Assembly: GCF_000317555.1 (NCBI RefSeq)
Contig: NC_019745.1
Coordinates: 1,922,001 to 1,986,000 of the forward strand
Length of the DNA: 64,000 nt
Direction of reading: 5' to 3'
Origin: Gloeocapsa sp. PCC 7428
GTDB taxonomy: Bacteria; Cyanobacteriota; Cyanobacteriia; Cyanobacteriales; Chroococcidiopsidaceae
Shown here: positions 1-8,731 of the stretch, in pieces
Layout: each line of letters opens with the position of its first letter
Position numbering within the stretch: the first letter of the stretch is position 1
Position numbers and translations under genes: made by a program
The notes under the pieces: model-generated
Seen by the model: only the letters and a program-made list of their open reading frames with translations
Told to the model about the DNA's origin: nothing
Databases searched by the model: none

Positions 1-47
1 TTGAGTTTTGAATAGATAGAAATACAGTAGCCTTCCTGCATGAATCA

Positions 48-159
48 CAGATGCCCTGCGACTGAAGTCAGGGCTATTCAAGCAAAGTGTACCTTCGTAC
101 ACTAAAATAAGTCCACCTCCGCGGACTTTGTTTATTTAGCTGCGAATTCATTCGCAAGC
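48..159 (+). repeat. Composite dispersed hairpin repeat, copy 1
   Basis: The interval holds two adjacent units. The first (about 48-90) contains a CGACTGAAGTC hairpin and ends in CAAAGTGT. The second (about 109-159) is a hairpin with AAGTCC/GGACTT arms followed by TTTATTTAGCTGCG and AATTCATTCGC. Both units recur together, in the opposite orientation, at 20093-20287, and the second unit alone recurs at 8752-8852. No coding potential is seen. The type resembles the short interspersed repeats common in cyanobacterial genomes. Confidence 0.7.
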
Positions 160-197
160 ACATTCACGCAGGATATCTAGTATTCCCCTCTGCCCCC

Positions 198-800
198 CTA
201 CCCTGCAATACCTGGCATACTGATATAACCAGGAAGATCTTTGATACGGTTGATCCAATTAGTGACATGAGGATAAGCATCTAAAGAAATTTTGCCTTGT
301 GGTGCTAATGCTATATATGGAAAACAGGCTATATCTGCAATCGTTAGGCGATGGCATTCTAACCAGTCACGCTTACTCAAGTGTTCATCAAATATTTGCA
401 GAATTTGGTAAGCTTTCTGGTGCGCTAAATCTAAATCCAGCTGGGTATTAAATAAGAAATGCAATCTAGCCGCAGCTATACTATTTTGAATATTATTAGC
501 TGCGATCAATAACCACTGCATAACTTTACTCATCGAGTCTGCATCTGTGGGCAACCATTTTTCCCCTCCATAGCGCCGCGCCAGATACACTAAAATTGCC
601 TGCGAATCCCAAACTACCACGTCATCATCAATAAGTACTGGTACTTGCCCTAGCGGATTTAGTTGCAAAAACGCTGCTGATTTTTGTTCGCCTTCTTTCA
701 AGTTGACAGGAATGAGATCGTAATCGAGTTGCAGGAGTGACAACATTAACCGTACTTTATGGCAGTTGCCTGATAGTGGGAAATCGTACAATTTCAACAT
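198..800 (-). CDS. Glutathione S-transferase family protein
   Basis: A 200-residue cytosolic GST-fold protein expected to conjugate or reduce electrophiles with glutathione. It opens with a thioredoxin-like domain (MLKLYDFPLSGNCHKVRL), has the VPVLIDDD segment with the conserved cis-proline and the DSQAILVYLARRYG segment that binds the gamma-glutamyl group, and ends in an all-helical domain with IADIACFPYIA. The length is normal for the family. I start at the ATG ending at 800 because AGGAG lies 6 bases upstream of it; an upstream in-frame ATG at 830 lacks this. The gene diverges from a TetR regulator (909-1454) across paired palindromes, so repression by that regulator is likely (inference). 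The substrate cannot be read from sequence. Confidence 0.9.
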   Translation of the reverse strand: MLKLYDFPLSGNCHKVRLMLSLLQLDYDLIPVNLKEGEQKSAAFLQLNPLGQVPVLIDDDVVVWDSQAILVYLARRYGGEKWLPTDADSMSKVMQWLLIAANNIQNSIAAARLHFLFNTQLDLDLAHQKAYQILQIFDEHLSKRDWLECHRLTIADIACFPYIALAPQGKISLDAYPHVTNWINRIKDLPGYISMPGIAG

Positions 801-834
801 TACGTCTCCTGTCATTTTGAGCGCGTACAACTTT

Positions 835-878
835 ATACCGATCGTTCGGTATAAATATTTTTACTGATCGTTCGGTAC
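835..878. promoter_or_regulatory. Two TetR-type operator palindromes
   Basis: In the divergent GST/TetR intergenic region, ATACCGATCGTTCGGTAT (835-852) has perfect 7-base arms (ATACCGA/TCGGTAT) around TCGT. A second, less perfect copy (TACTGATCGTTCGGTAC, 862-878) follows 26 bases later. Palindromes of this shape next to a TetR gene are usual autoregulatory operators, and they cover the probable start region of both genes. Binding is inferred. Confidence 0.7.
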
Positions 879-908
879 AATGTCAAGGAGAGAACAACAA
901 TCTTCTAG

Positions 909-1454
909 ATGTCCAAAGACAAAGAACAAGTCATTATCGAATTACTCAAAGTTTTTCGGCAATATGGGTACGAAGGGGCAACATTAACGCGGCTTTCGCA
1001 AGCTACAGGTTTAGGCAAAGCCAGTCTTTATCATCATTTTCCTAAAGGTAAGGAAGAAATGGCACAAGCAGTTCTCAATTACCTTAACGATTGGATGGAG
1101 ACAAATATTTTTGCAACATTGCGCAGTCACAATCAACCGATTGAGCGAATTCGGGCGATGACGCAAAAAGTTAATGAATTGTACAATTGCGGCGAACACG
1201 CCTGTCTTCTAGCAGTATTATCACTCGAATCAAAGTTGTTTGCAAAAGAAATTCAGAACGCTTTAACCGGTTGGATTAATAGTTTGGCACAGGTTTTGAT
1301 TGATGCTGGCTTTGAAGAAAAACTAGCGCATCAGAAAGCAGAAGATGCCGTATTACAAATTCAAGGTTCATTAGTATTAGCAAGGGGTCTAGGAAACACT
1401 GCACCTTTTCAACGTGTTTTACAACGTTTACCCGAAGAGTTATTGAAAAGCTAG
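909..1454 (+). CDS. TetR/AcrR family transcriptional regulator
   Basis: A 181-residue one-component repressor. Residues about 5-55 form the TetR N-terminal helix-turn-helix (VFRQYGYEGATLTRLS, then TGLGKASLYHHFPKGKEEM). The rest is a helical ligand-binding and dimer domain of the YxaF/LmrA type. AAGGAG sits at 885-890, a little far from the ATG at 909, but no better in-frame start is visible. The gene is divergent from the GST gene, with two palindromes between, which points to local control of the GST gene and itself. The inducer is unknown. Confidence 0.9.
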   Translation: MSKDKEQVIIELLKVFRQYGYEGATLTRLSQATGLGKASLYHHFPKGKEEMAQAVLNYLNDWMETNIFATLRSHNQPIERIRAMTQKVNELYNCGEHACLLAVLSLESKLFAKEIQNALTGWINSLAQVLIDAGFEEKLAHQKAEDAVLQIQGSLVLARGLGNTAPFQRVLQRLPEELLKS

Positions 1455-1526
1455 AATACAAGCATTTTTTAGTAGTCACTTAGTGGTAAATGTATTGATA
1501 ATAAATTGCACTAAGCTAGCGCCACC

Positions 1527-2528
1527 ATGACACTTATCCTCAACGGATCGGACTGGGATGAATTGCGCAAGCAGGCTCCAAAACCCCAGGTTCAGAATCT
1601 CGTACTCGATGGTTTTGAGATACTTGAGGGTATGCCGGAAATTGCAAATTGGGGCTACTCTCGCAGCATGGATCTATCGCCTGGGGTGTGGTTGTGTTTC
1701 TCAGATTGTGAATTTCACCAGGATTTAATCTTAAAGATACCTGCCCATGACCATCCGATTCAGTTCACGATTTTTCTATCAGGAGGCTTATATTTTGATG
1801 ATGTTCATCCTCATGTTATGGGTGGGACACATAGCTATTTTTCAGGTAGTGGAATTTCGCCTGCCTGTGCCGAGAAAAATCGCGCTGGAGATCGCTTAAC
1901 TATTGTAGATTTGACAATTGAACCGCAACTGTTAGAATCATTTTTTCTGGAGGAAGGGCATTATAGTCATGCTCTCCAGAAACTGCTGTTTAAAGGCGAA
2001 GACTGGAAGCTATCATTTTACCCCAAAGTAACACCAGCAATGCGATCGCTCGCGCAACAAATGTGGAATACACCCTATCGCGGTGCAGCCAAGCGGATAC
2101 ATCTTCAAGCGAAGGTGTTTGAACTGATTGCAATCTACCTAGATTTGATTTCGGCACAAAAGCCCATTCATAACATACCTCAGCTTAAACCTGAGACGAT
2201 CGCGCGTCTTCACCACGCTAAGGAAATTTTGACAACACAACTTGAGCATCCGCCATCGGTGTCGGAACTAGCACAACAAGTGGGAGTGAGTGTGAGTACT
2301 CTGCACAGAGGTTTTCCCGCACTCTTCAACACAACTGCGATTGGATATTTGACACAGCAACGGTTAGAAAAGGCAGAAATGTTGTTGCGTCAAGGCGATC
2401 TCAAAGTTGCAGAAGTAGCAAATCTGGTAGGCTATGGACACTTGGGGCACTTCGCAGCAGCGTTCAAGCGTCAGTATGGCATCACGCCTAGTCAGTGTTT
2501 GGCAGGGAAAAAAGTAGTTTTCCGCTAG
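1527..2528 (+). CDS. AraC family regulator, PchR-like (cassette 1)
   Basis: A 333-residue regulator. The N-terminal part (about 1-220) is the effector domain typical of PchR-like siderophore regulators. The C-terminal 100 residues carry two helix-turn-helix motifs (PPSVSELAQQVGVSVSTLHRG and LKVAEVANLVGYGHLGHFAAAF) ending in the AraC signature FKRQYGITPSQ. It lies 108 bases upstream of, and parallel to, a siderophore receptor gene. A clear paralogue heads the second receptor cassette at 38980. PchR-like proteins activate receptor genes when ferri-siderophore is present, and the same role is inferred here. A TTGATAAT half-site at 1495-1502 lies in its leader. Confidence 0.9.
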   Translation: MTLILNGSDWDELRKQAPKPQVQNLVLDGFEILEGMPEIANWGYSRSMDLSPGVWLCFSDCEFHQDLILKIPAHDHPIQFTIFLSGGLYFDDVHPHVMGGTHSYFSGSGISPACAEKNRAGDRLTIVDLTIEPQLLESFFLEEGHYSHALQKLLFKGEDWKLSFYPKVTPAMRSLAQQMWNTPYRGAAKRIHLQAKVFELIAIYLDLISAQKPIHNIPQLKPETIARLHHAKEILTTQLEHPPSVSELAQQVGVSVSTLHRGFPALFNTTAIGYLTQQRLEKAEMLLRQGDLKVAEVANLVGYGHLGHFAAAFKRQYGITPSQCLAGKKVVFR

Positions 2529-2584
2529 TAAAAAGTATTTTTTGGATAGACACGCCGCAGTCAACTTCTCTACACTACGCTTGA

Positions 2585-2607
2585 TTGCTATCAAAAATTA
2601 TTAGCAA
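2585..2607. promoter_or_regulatory. Inverted repeat upstream of receptor 1
   Basis: TTGCTA (2585-2590) and TAGCAA (2602-2607) form a perfect 6-base dyad around an 11-base A/T-rich centre, ending 29 bases before the receptor ATG. It could be an AraC or Fur operator or part of the promoter. Only the symmetry is seen; the role is a guess. Confidence 0.3.
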
Positions 2608-2636
2608 CAAACGCTTTAAGGGCTGTGTGAGGAACT

Positions 2637-5255
2637 ATGAGGGGTTGGTGTTTATCCGCGAGTGTTGGTCTATCGTTTTTAATCAGTATGGCAGGATGTT
2701 TGAGTGCGATCGCGGTTTCATCGGTATCGGTACAGGAAAAACCGCATCGCCAAGATGTCGAGACGAAGTATGAAACGCATTCTCAAATTCCTCACCTGCG
2801 TGAAATTCAACTTCCTGCAACTAGCGCTCAAATTTTGGGACAACAACCCGCACCAACCAACCCGCCAGCAACCCCAGGGGAAGTTATTGCAATTACGGGA
2901 GTGCAAGCAAATCCTACGGATAACGGTGTGGAGGTGATTTTACAAACTCCTAGTGGCGAACAATTACGAATCATCAATCACAGTACGGGGAATAGTTACA
3001 TTGCAGATATACCCAATGCACAGTTGCGTTTATCGAGTGGAGATGCGATCGCCTTTAGTAGTAAAAATCCCGTTGCAGGGATTACTGAAATTACAGTGAC
3101 AAATCTCGATGCGAGTACGATTCGCGTCACGGTAACGGGTGAAACCACATTACCAACGGTAGAGTTATTTGACAGCGACGCGGGACTGATTGTTGGGTTG
3201 ACTCCTGCCGAAACAGTATTGCAACCACAAGCACCTGCTACTGATGACGAAACGATTGAGATTGTAGTAACAGGTGAACAAGATACCTATCGCGTACCAA
3301 ATACGAGTGTGGGAACGAGAACAAATACACCTTTGCGTGATATCCCCCAATCAATTCAAGTCATTCCGCAGCAGGTGATTAGAGATCAAGGTGCAAACCG
3401 TTTAGGAGAAATTTTAGAAAATGCACCAGGCGTGTCACAGGCAGGTAGATCCTCTCGTTCAATTTTTAATGAGTTCAACAGCCGAGGATTTTCACTTAAT
3501 TTTCTTAGAAACGGAGTTCCGGAGCAATCAGGGACTGGAATTAACTCCATTGTCTCTAATATTGAGCGTGTTGAAATTCTCAAAGGACCAGCTTCTGTTC
3601 TCTTTGGGTTAGGCTCCCCAGGAGGATCAGCTAACGTAGTCACCAAAAAACCGCTACAAGAACCTTTTTATGCAGTTGAGGCTACTATTGGCAACTTCAA
3701 TTCCTATAGTAGTTCAATTGATTTGTCTGGATCGCTCGATGAGAACACAGATGATAACACAACCGTTTTGTATCGATTGAATGCCAGTGCGAACACCACC
3801 GAAAGCTTTATTGACTTTTTCGATAGACAAAATTACTTAGTTGCACCCAGTTTAACCTGGCAAATTGATGAGCGAACTGAGCTAACTATAGATGCTGAGT
3901 ACCAAAGAATTACTGGAACAAGATTAGATTACGGTCTTCCACCAGAAGGAACTATACTCCCAAATCCCAACGGTAAAATTCCCAGAAACCGTTATAGAGG
4001 AGAGCCTTCATTAGATGAGAATGACACGCAAATATATCGGGTTGGCTACGATCTTGAACATCATTTTAGCGAAAATTGGCAAGTTCGCAGTCGCTTTCAA
4101 ACCGTGTTTTATAAAGATATTTATGCAGTAGCTGTACCTCAGGGATTATTAGCCAATAAGCGCGAAGAGCCTAGGTTCTATGGCAAATATGATGCTTTTC
4201 TTGAAAACTATCAACTAGACAACTATGTTGTAGGCAGGTTTGCGATTGGCAGTATTCAACATCAACTCGTGGCAGGGTTTAACTTATATCGAGAAATTCT
4301 TGCCTATGCTAATGGTATTGAAGGAAATGTCGCTCCGCTCGATGTTTTTAACCCTATTTACGGCGCACCTGTAACAGACATCACAACTTATGATGACAGA
4401 ACGCGAACCCGAGGGATAGGGTTGTACCTACAAGACCAAATCACGCTGGCAGAAAATCTGATCGTGCTTCTCGGTGGACGGTTTGATATTTCCAATCAAA
4501 AATATGATTTTTTTACTGACTCGACAAGCTCGTCGCAGCAGGATGAAGCTTTTAGTCCACGGGTTGGGATCGTTTATCAACCGATTGAACCGATTTCGCT
4601 CTATGCGAGTTACAGTCGCTCATTTCGTCCACAGAGAGGCAGAGCATCGGATAACAGTCAATTCAAACCAGAGCGGGGCACGCAGTATGAGATTGGAGTG
4701 AAAGCCGATCTCACTGACAGACTTTCAGCGACACTTGCTCTATTTCATTTAACCCGTTCCAATGTATTGACCACCGATCCGAATAATCTTTTATTTTCGA
4801 TTCAGACGGGTGAGCAACGCAGTCAAGGAGTTGAGTTTGATTTATCCGGCGAAATTTTACCTGGATGGAACATTTTTGCAGGCTTGGCATTAATTGACGC
4901 AGAAATTACTGAAGATAATGACCTGCCAGTTGGCAATCAATTGAATAATGTGCCAAGCAACTCACTCAATTTGTGGACAACCTATGAATTACAATCGGGT
5001 AGCTTGCAAGGGCTGGGCTTTGGTTTAGGAATTTTCTACGCTGGAGAACGCCAAGGCGATCTTGATAACTCATTTCAGTTACCTAGCTACATTCGCACCG
5101 ATGCTGCGATATTTTATACAAGAAACAACTTCCGCGCCGCGCTCAATCTCAGAAATTTGTTTGATGTTGAGTATTTTACATCAGCTAGGGGTAGGAACAA
5201 CGTTCTTTATGGAGACCCATTTACGGTACAAGGAACTCTTTCCTGGGAATTTTAA
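2637..5255 (+). CDS. TonB-dependent siderophore receptor with AMIN domain (cassette 1)
   Basis: An 872-residue outer-membrane receptor that would import a ferric siderophore using TonB energy. There is a signal peptide (about 1-30), an AMIN domain (about 84-190, with NSYIADIPNAQLRL and NLDASTIRVTVTG), a TonB-box-like stretch (EIVVTGEQD, about 207-216), a plug domain (TPLRDIPQSIQVIPQQV, then ILKGPASVLFGLGSPGG), and a 22-strand-type barrel ending in a terminal Phe (LSWEF), as barrel proteins do. GAGG precedes the ATG. The AMIN extension is common in cyanobacterial receptors and may bind the cell wall. A FecB lipoprotein gene follows 73 bases later. Two close paralogues lie at 41040 and 47492. 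The ligand is unknown. Confidence 0.95.
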   Translation: MRGWCLSASVGLSFLISMAGCLSAIAVSSVSVQEKPHRQDVETKYETHSQIPHLREIQLPATSAQILGQQPAPTNPPATPGEVIAITGVQANPTDNGVEVILQTPSGEQLRIINHSTGNSYIADIPNAQLRLSSGDAIAFSSKNPVAGITEITVTNLDASTIRVTVTGETTLPTVELFDSDAGLIVGLTPAETVLQPQAPATDDETIEIVVTGEQDTYRVPNTSVGTRTNTPLRDIPQSIQVIPQQVIRDQGANRLGEILENAPGVSQAGRSSRSIFNEFNSRGFSLNFLRNGVPEQSGTGINSIVSNIERVEILKGPASVLFGLGSPGGSANVVTKKPLQEPFYAVEATIGNFNSYSSSIDLSGSLDENTDDNTTVLYRLNASANTTESFIDFFDRQNYLVAPSLTWQIDERTELTIDAEYQRITGTRLDYGLPPEGTILPNPNGKIPRNRYRGEPSLDENDTQIYRVGYDLEHHFSENWQVRSRFQTVFYKDIYAVAVPQGLLANKREEPRFYGKYDAFLENYQLDNYVVGRFAIGSIQHQLVAGFNLYREILAYANGIEGNVAPLDVFNPIYGAPVTDITTYDDRTRTRGIGLYLQDQITLAENLIVLLGGRFDISNQKYDFFTDSTSSSQQDEAFSPRVGIVYQPIEPISLYASYSRSFRPQRGRASDNSQFKPERGTQYEIGVKADLTDRLSATLALFHLTRSNVLTTDPNNLLFSIQTGEQRSQGVEFDLSGEILPGWNIFAGLALIDAEITEDNDLPVGNQLNNVPSNSLNLWTTYELQSGSLQGLGFGLGIFYAGERQGDLDNSFQLPSYIRTDAAIFYTRNNFRAALNLRNLFDVEYFTSARGRNNVLYGDPFTVQGTLSWEF

Positions 5256-5328
5256 TTTATTCTAGCTTGGTGCATCAACTTTAAACTGCCTTACCTACAT
5301 TTGCACTTTATTTAATTCACATTCCTAA

Positions 5329-6315
5329 ATGCTCGTGAGTATTTCTTTGCGCCGCCTCACCCACCTGATACTTTTGAGTATCTTAACAGCAATCCTGGTT
5401 TCCGCTTGTAACACAACTCGTGACACCAATATTAGTAGCTACCAACAGCCTGTTGAGAATTGCCGAAGTGTGCAACACGTCATGGGTAGCACCTGCATTC
5501 CGCGCAACCCTCAACGATTAGTGAATCTTGCAGCGGATGGTTTAGCTAATATTTGGGCGTTAGGTATCCGACCGATTGCATCGACTTATGCTCCAGGTTC
5601 TCCTATACCAAAATATCTTCAAGGTAAAGTAGAGCAAGTAGAATCTGTTGGCGATTATAAAACTCCGAACCTAGAAAAAGTTTTGAAACTTAAACCCGAC
5701 CTAATTATTTATGATTCTCAGTATGAGTCTCAGTTGAAAAGTATTTACAAACAGTTGTCTTCTATTGCACCTACCGTAATCCTCAATACACCCTTTCCTC
5801 CACCCCCCTGGATAGATATGTTCGAGGAACTTGCTACTGTTTTGGGCAAAGAAGAAGTTAGTCAGCAATTGATCGCTCAGTATTGGCAACGGGTGGAAAA
5901 ACTGAAGCAAGCTTTAGGAGATCGCCGCCAAACACTAGAAGTATCGATTGCCAATACCTCTTCAGAATACGGCATCTGGTCTTATGGGGAAAAGCATTTC
6001 TCTGGGTCAATTTTGAAGGATATTGGTCTACAACGTCCGCCAGCACAGCGCGGCGATTTCTTCTATATCGAAAATATATCTCAAGAAAAAATATCTGATA
6101 TTGATGGAGACGTTCTCTTCTTTGTCTCTTGGGAAAGGGAAGACGATCGAAAAACGTTAGATAAGCTTAAACAAAATCCTTTGTGGTCACAACTCGAAGT
6201 TGTGCAAAACAATAAAGTTTATGTTGTAGGTACACATTGGCATAATTCAGATATTTATGCGATTAATGCTATCCTTGATGACCTAGAAACATACCTTGTT
6301 AACAGATATCAGTAA
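5329..6315 (+). CDS. Iron-siderophore ABC transporter substrate-binding lipoprotein (FecB-like), cassette 1
   Basis: A 328-residue periplasmic binding protein of the FecB/FhuD class III type. The N-terminal signal ends in a lipobox (ILVSAC), so it should be membrane anchored. NPQRLVNLAADGLANIWALGIRP and KPDLIIYDSQ are family hallmarks. It follows the receptor gene on the same strand and would take the siderophore from the receptor to an inner-membrane permease. No permease or ATPase gene is adjacent, so it must use one encoded elsewhere. A paralogue (43619-44590) follows receptor 2. A GTG two codons in is an alternative start. Confidence 0.92.
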   Translation: MLVSISLRRLTHLILLSILTAILVSACNTTRDTNISSYQQPVENCRSVQHVMGSTCIPRNPQRLVNLAADGLANIWALGIRPIASTYAPGSPIPKYLQGKVEQVESVGDYKTPNLEKVLKLKPDLIIYDSQYESQLKSIYKQLSSIAPTVILNTPFPPPPWIDMFEELATVLGKEEVSQQLIAQYWQRVEKLKQALGDRRQTLEVSIANTSSEYGIWSYGEKHFSGSILKDIGLQRPPAQRGDFFYIENISQEKISDIDGDVLFFVSWEREDDRKTLDKLKQNPLWSQLEVVQNNKVYVVGTHWHNSDIYAINAILDDLETYLVNRYQ

Positions 6316-6455
6316 TTTACTGGTGGATTTGTCGATAGTTCAAATAACAAATGTAATGAAATTACCACTCAGATTTCATCACTTATAACTCTCATTACCG
6401 ATTACCAGATACCTTAATAACAATATCATTACACTCAACTAAAGTCTAAGAAAAA

Positions 6456-7154
6456 CTACCAATCAAACTCCGGTTTTTGTAATTTTCGGTAAGCTTCTAC
6501 TCGCTCAATCCACTGTTGCCAATAATATTGAATTTGTGCTGGTTCAAACCAAAAGACTTCAGCTGGTGTGTCTGGAATTGCAACAACTAAAAGTGCATGG
6601 TCGAGTTTAATACCATAATCTTGGTAAGAATGATTAACGGCTCCGAGATAAGCAGCAAGTTGTAGGGGATATTCATAAAGTCGCTCGATGGAACCTTTCG
6701 GTTTATCAGCCGTTTTCCACTCGCACAGAACAGGAGTATCTTTGTAACTCGCAACGCAATCGACTTTACCAGAGTAGCCTAAGTCGTAGTGAAAAATTGA
6801 GCCTTCAACTAGACGCACAGTGTCGATATCTTGCAATACTGGTTTGATACTTTCCCAGTAAGAAATGCTATTTTCTGGACAAACGGGATCTTTACCTAAA
6901 AGGTAGCGCTGAATTTGTTTGTGTGTCTGCGTACCTCGACGACTTGCAGTTCCAGCAATTTTATTTGCTTGTTCTGTACCAACACGCTGTCGCCAATTGA
7001 AAAGTCTTTCCCGTTGTTCTTGCGGTTTGGTGGCGTTGAGAATTGTCGTGACACTTGGTAGGCGATCGCCTTGATCATCCACAAAAAATTGCTTTCCTTC
7101 TAGCCGAATTGATTTTGCTGAGATTGCAGGTAACAAATCGATATTTGGCGGCAT
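6456..7154 (-). CDS. PD-(D/E)XK nuclease superfamily protein (RecB/MGME1-like exonuclease)
   Basis: A 232-residue protein with the PD-(D/E)XK nuclease core: SRRGTQTHKQ with His78, SGKVDCVA with Asp132, CEWKTA with Glu145 and Lys147, and YPLQLAAYLGA with the Gln165 motif. This order matches RecB-type and MGME1-like exonucleases, which trim single-stranded DNA ends. It lacks helicase domains, so it is a stand-alone nuclease. It faces the iron cassette convergently and is monocistronic. The DNA substrate and role are unknown. Confidence 0.8.
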   Translation of the reverse strand: MPPNIDLLPAISAKSIRLEGKQFFVDDQGDRLPSVTTILNATKPQEQRERLFNWRQRVGTEQANKIAGTASRRGTQTHKQIQRYLLGKDPVCPENSISYWESIKPVLQDIDTVRLVEGSIFHYDLGYSGKVDCVASYKDTPVLCEWKTADKPKGSIERLYEYPLQLAAYLGAVNHSYQDYGIKLDHALLVVAIPDTPAEVFWFEPAQIQYYWQQWIERVEAYRKLQKPEFDW

Positions 7155-7296
7155 TAGTTAAGTGTTGGCAGTAACTTAACTCTATTTGAGCAAGATTTGC
7201 GGTGTAACGGCTATGTTTACGCAACTTTGCCCTAAACGGCATCGTCGTGAGTAGCATGAAAACGGAAGTTTTGAGTGAGGGTGGAGTCAATTAGAT

Positions 7297-7938
7297 ATGT
7301 CCCGAATACGTCGGCTTGCTGGTACACTTTGTATGGTGATGGTCATTCAAAGTACGAATGCGATCGCGCAAACACCACCTGCAACATTATCTACTCCTGA
7401 TGCAATCCAACAAGTTGTTGCTGCGGGATTAATGAATAATTATGCTGATGGGCAATTTCATCCTGAACGATTTATTAGTCGCGCTGAACTTGCATCAATT
7501 TTAGTCAATGCCTTTGCCCTTGATACACGTGCGGCTGCTACACAAGAAAACTTAGTAGAAGTTCAAGATGTTCCTGCTTCGCACTGGGCTTTTAACGACA
7601 TTCAAACTGTGCTGAAAACTGGGATTATGCGCGGTTATCGGGGAAATATGTTTTTTCCTAACCAAAGGGTGAACCGTGCAGAAGCCTTCGCGATTTTTGC
7701 CCAAGCTTATGGAGTCTATCAATTTCCTGATGATACCGTTGCTGAGATTCTCACGCCATATCCTGATGCTGCATCCGTTCCCACATGGGCAAGACGATCT
7801 ATTGCTACAGCATTAAATGAGGGATTTGTCAATACTGATGCTCAAGGTAATATTAGACCACTACAACCAGTAACGCGCGGTGATATGGCTTATGCACTCA
7901 GCAGATATTTAACAAAACAACAGCAACCAGGAGTATGA
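7297..7938 (+). CDS. Secreted S-layer homology (SLH) domain protein
   Basis: A 213-residue exported protein: a signal peptide (about 1-25, ending AIAQ) followed by three SLH modules (about 33-78, 88-140 and 150-205). The visible SLH elements are GLMNNYADGQFHPERFISRAE, MRGYRGNMFFPNQRVNRAEA and the VTRGDMAYALSRYL terminus. SLH triplets bind cell-wall polymers. There is no added catalytic domain, so it may be a small wall-associated or structural protein. It precedes the CpeT-like secreted gene by 70 bases on the same strand. Confidence 0.88.
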   Translation: MSRIRRLAGTLCMVMVIQSTNAIAQTPPATLSTPDAIQQVVAAGLMNNYADGQFHPERFISRAELASILVNAFALDTRAAATQENLVEVQDVPASHWAFNDIQTVLKTGIMRGYRGNMFFPNQRVNRAEAFAIFAQAYGVYQFPDDTVAEILTPYPDAASVPTWARRSIATALNEGFVNTDAQGNIRPLQPVTRGDMAYALSRYLTKQQQPGV

Positions 7939-8008
7939 GAGAGCAGGGGTCAGGTATCTATTAAACTATTGTATGTGTAGTTGTGTGCGATCGCTTTGAG
8001 TCAGTGCT

Positions 8009-8731
8009 GTGGGAAGTAAAAAGAGTATTGCAATATTAGTGAGTGCTGCGGTTTTCACTTATACGAGTCCAATTAACGCTGCGCCTGCAAATAATCAACC
8101 TTCACTTACGCAACAAGTACAAGAAGTTGTTTCTCACCTTGATGGCGCGATGGATACCTCTGCACAAGCCCGTGCAAATCCTAATGCACCAGATGTCCGT
8201 ATCACGACTTGTAAAGTGACAGTCAAAAATGCTGGTGCGATCGCGCGTCCTCATGCGGTATTTATGTATCAAGAACAAGCACTTTCACAACGACTTTCCC
8301 AGCCTTATCGTCAGCGTTTTTTGCGAATTGCACCGAGTGTAGATCACAATAGTATCGAGTCAGCTGTCTTTCGACCCCCAACACCGCAAGCTTGGATTGG
8401 TTTATGCAATAAACCTGAAGCGCAACGCATCATTAACGTAAAAGATATTGGCACATCAAACTGTAGCGTCTTTCTGGGTCGCCAACAACAGAATTATATC
8501 GGAGAAACATCCGCGTCGGGATGTCCAAGTAATTACAAAGGTGCAGTACGAATCACAAATCGCATTACTTTACACCAAGCAGGTATGGATACTTGGGATC
8601 GCGGCTTTGATGCTACAGGTAATCAAGTTTGGGGTGCAGAAGGTGAGGCTTATCAATTTCGTTGGATTGGAGGGAACAGGGGAGCAGGGGAGCAGAGGGA
8701 GCAGAGGGAGCAGAGGAGCAATGACTTGTAG
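8009..8731 (+). CDS. CpcT/CpeT-family protein with signal peptide
   Basis: A 240-residue protein of the CpcT/CpeT family, whose members attach bilins to Cys-153-type sites of phycobiliproteins. Family signatures are the VDHNSIESAVFRP stretch, a C-rich centre (TSNCSVFLGRQ) and TWDRGFDATGNQVWGAEG near the end. Unlike cytosolic lyases it begins with a cleavable signal peptide (GSKKSIAILVSAAVF, ending NAAPA), so it probably acts outside the cytoplasm and may not be a lyase. The start is GTG at 8009. The last 16 or so residues (GAGEQREQREQRSNDL) are encoded by a GAGCAGAGG repeat tract and are not part of the family fold. Confidence 0.78.
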   Translation: MGSKKSIAILVSAAVFTYTSPINAAPANNQPSLTQQVQEVVSHLDGAMDTSAQARANPNAPDVRITTCKVTVKNAGAIARPHAVFMYQEQALSQRLSQPYRQRFLRIAPSVDHNSIESAVFRPPTPQAWIGLCNKPEAQRIINVKDIGTSNCSVFLGRQQQNYIGETSASGCPSNYKGAVRITNRITLHQAGMDTWDRGFDATGNQVWGAEGEAYQFRWIGGNRGAGEQREQREQRSNDL

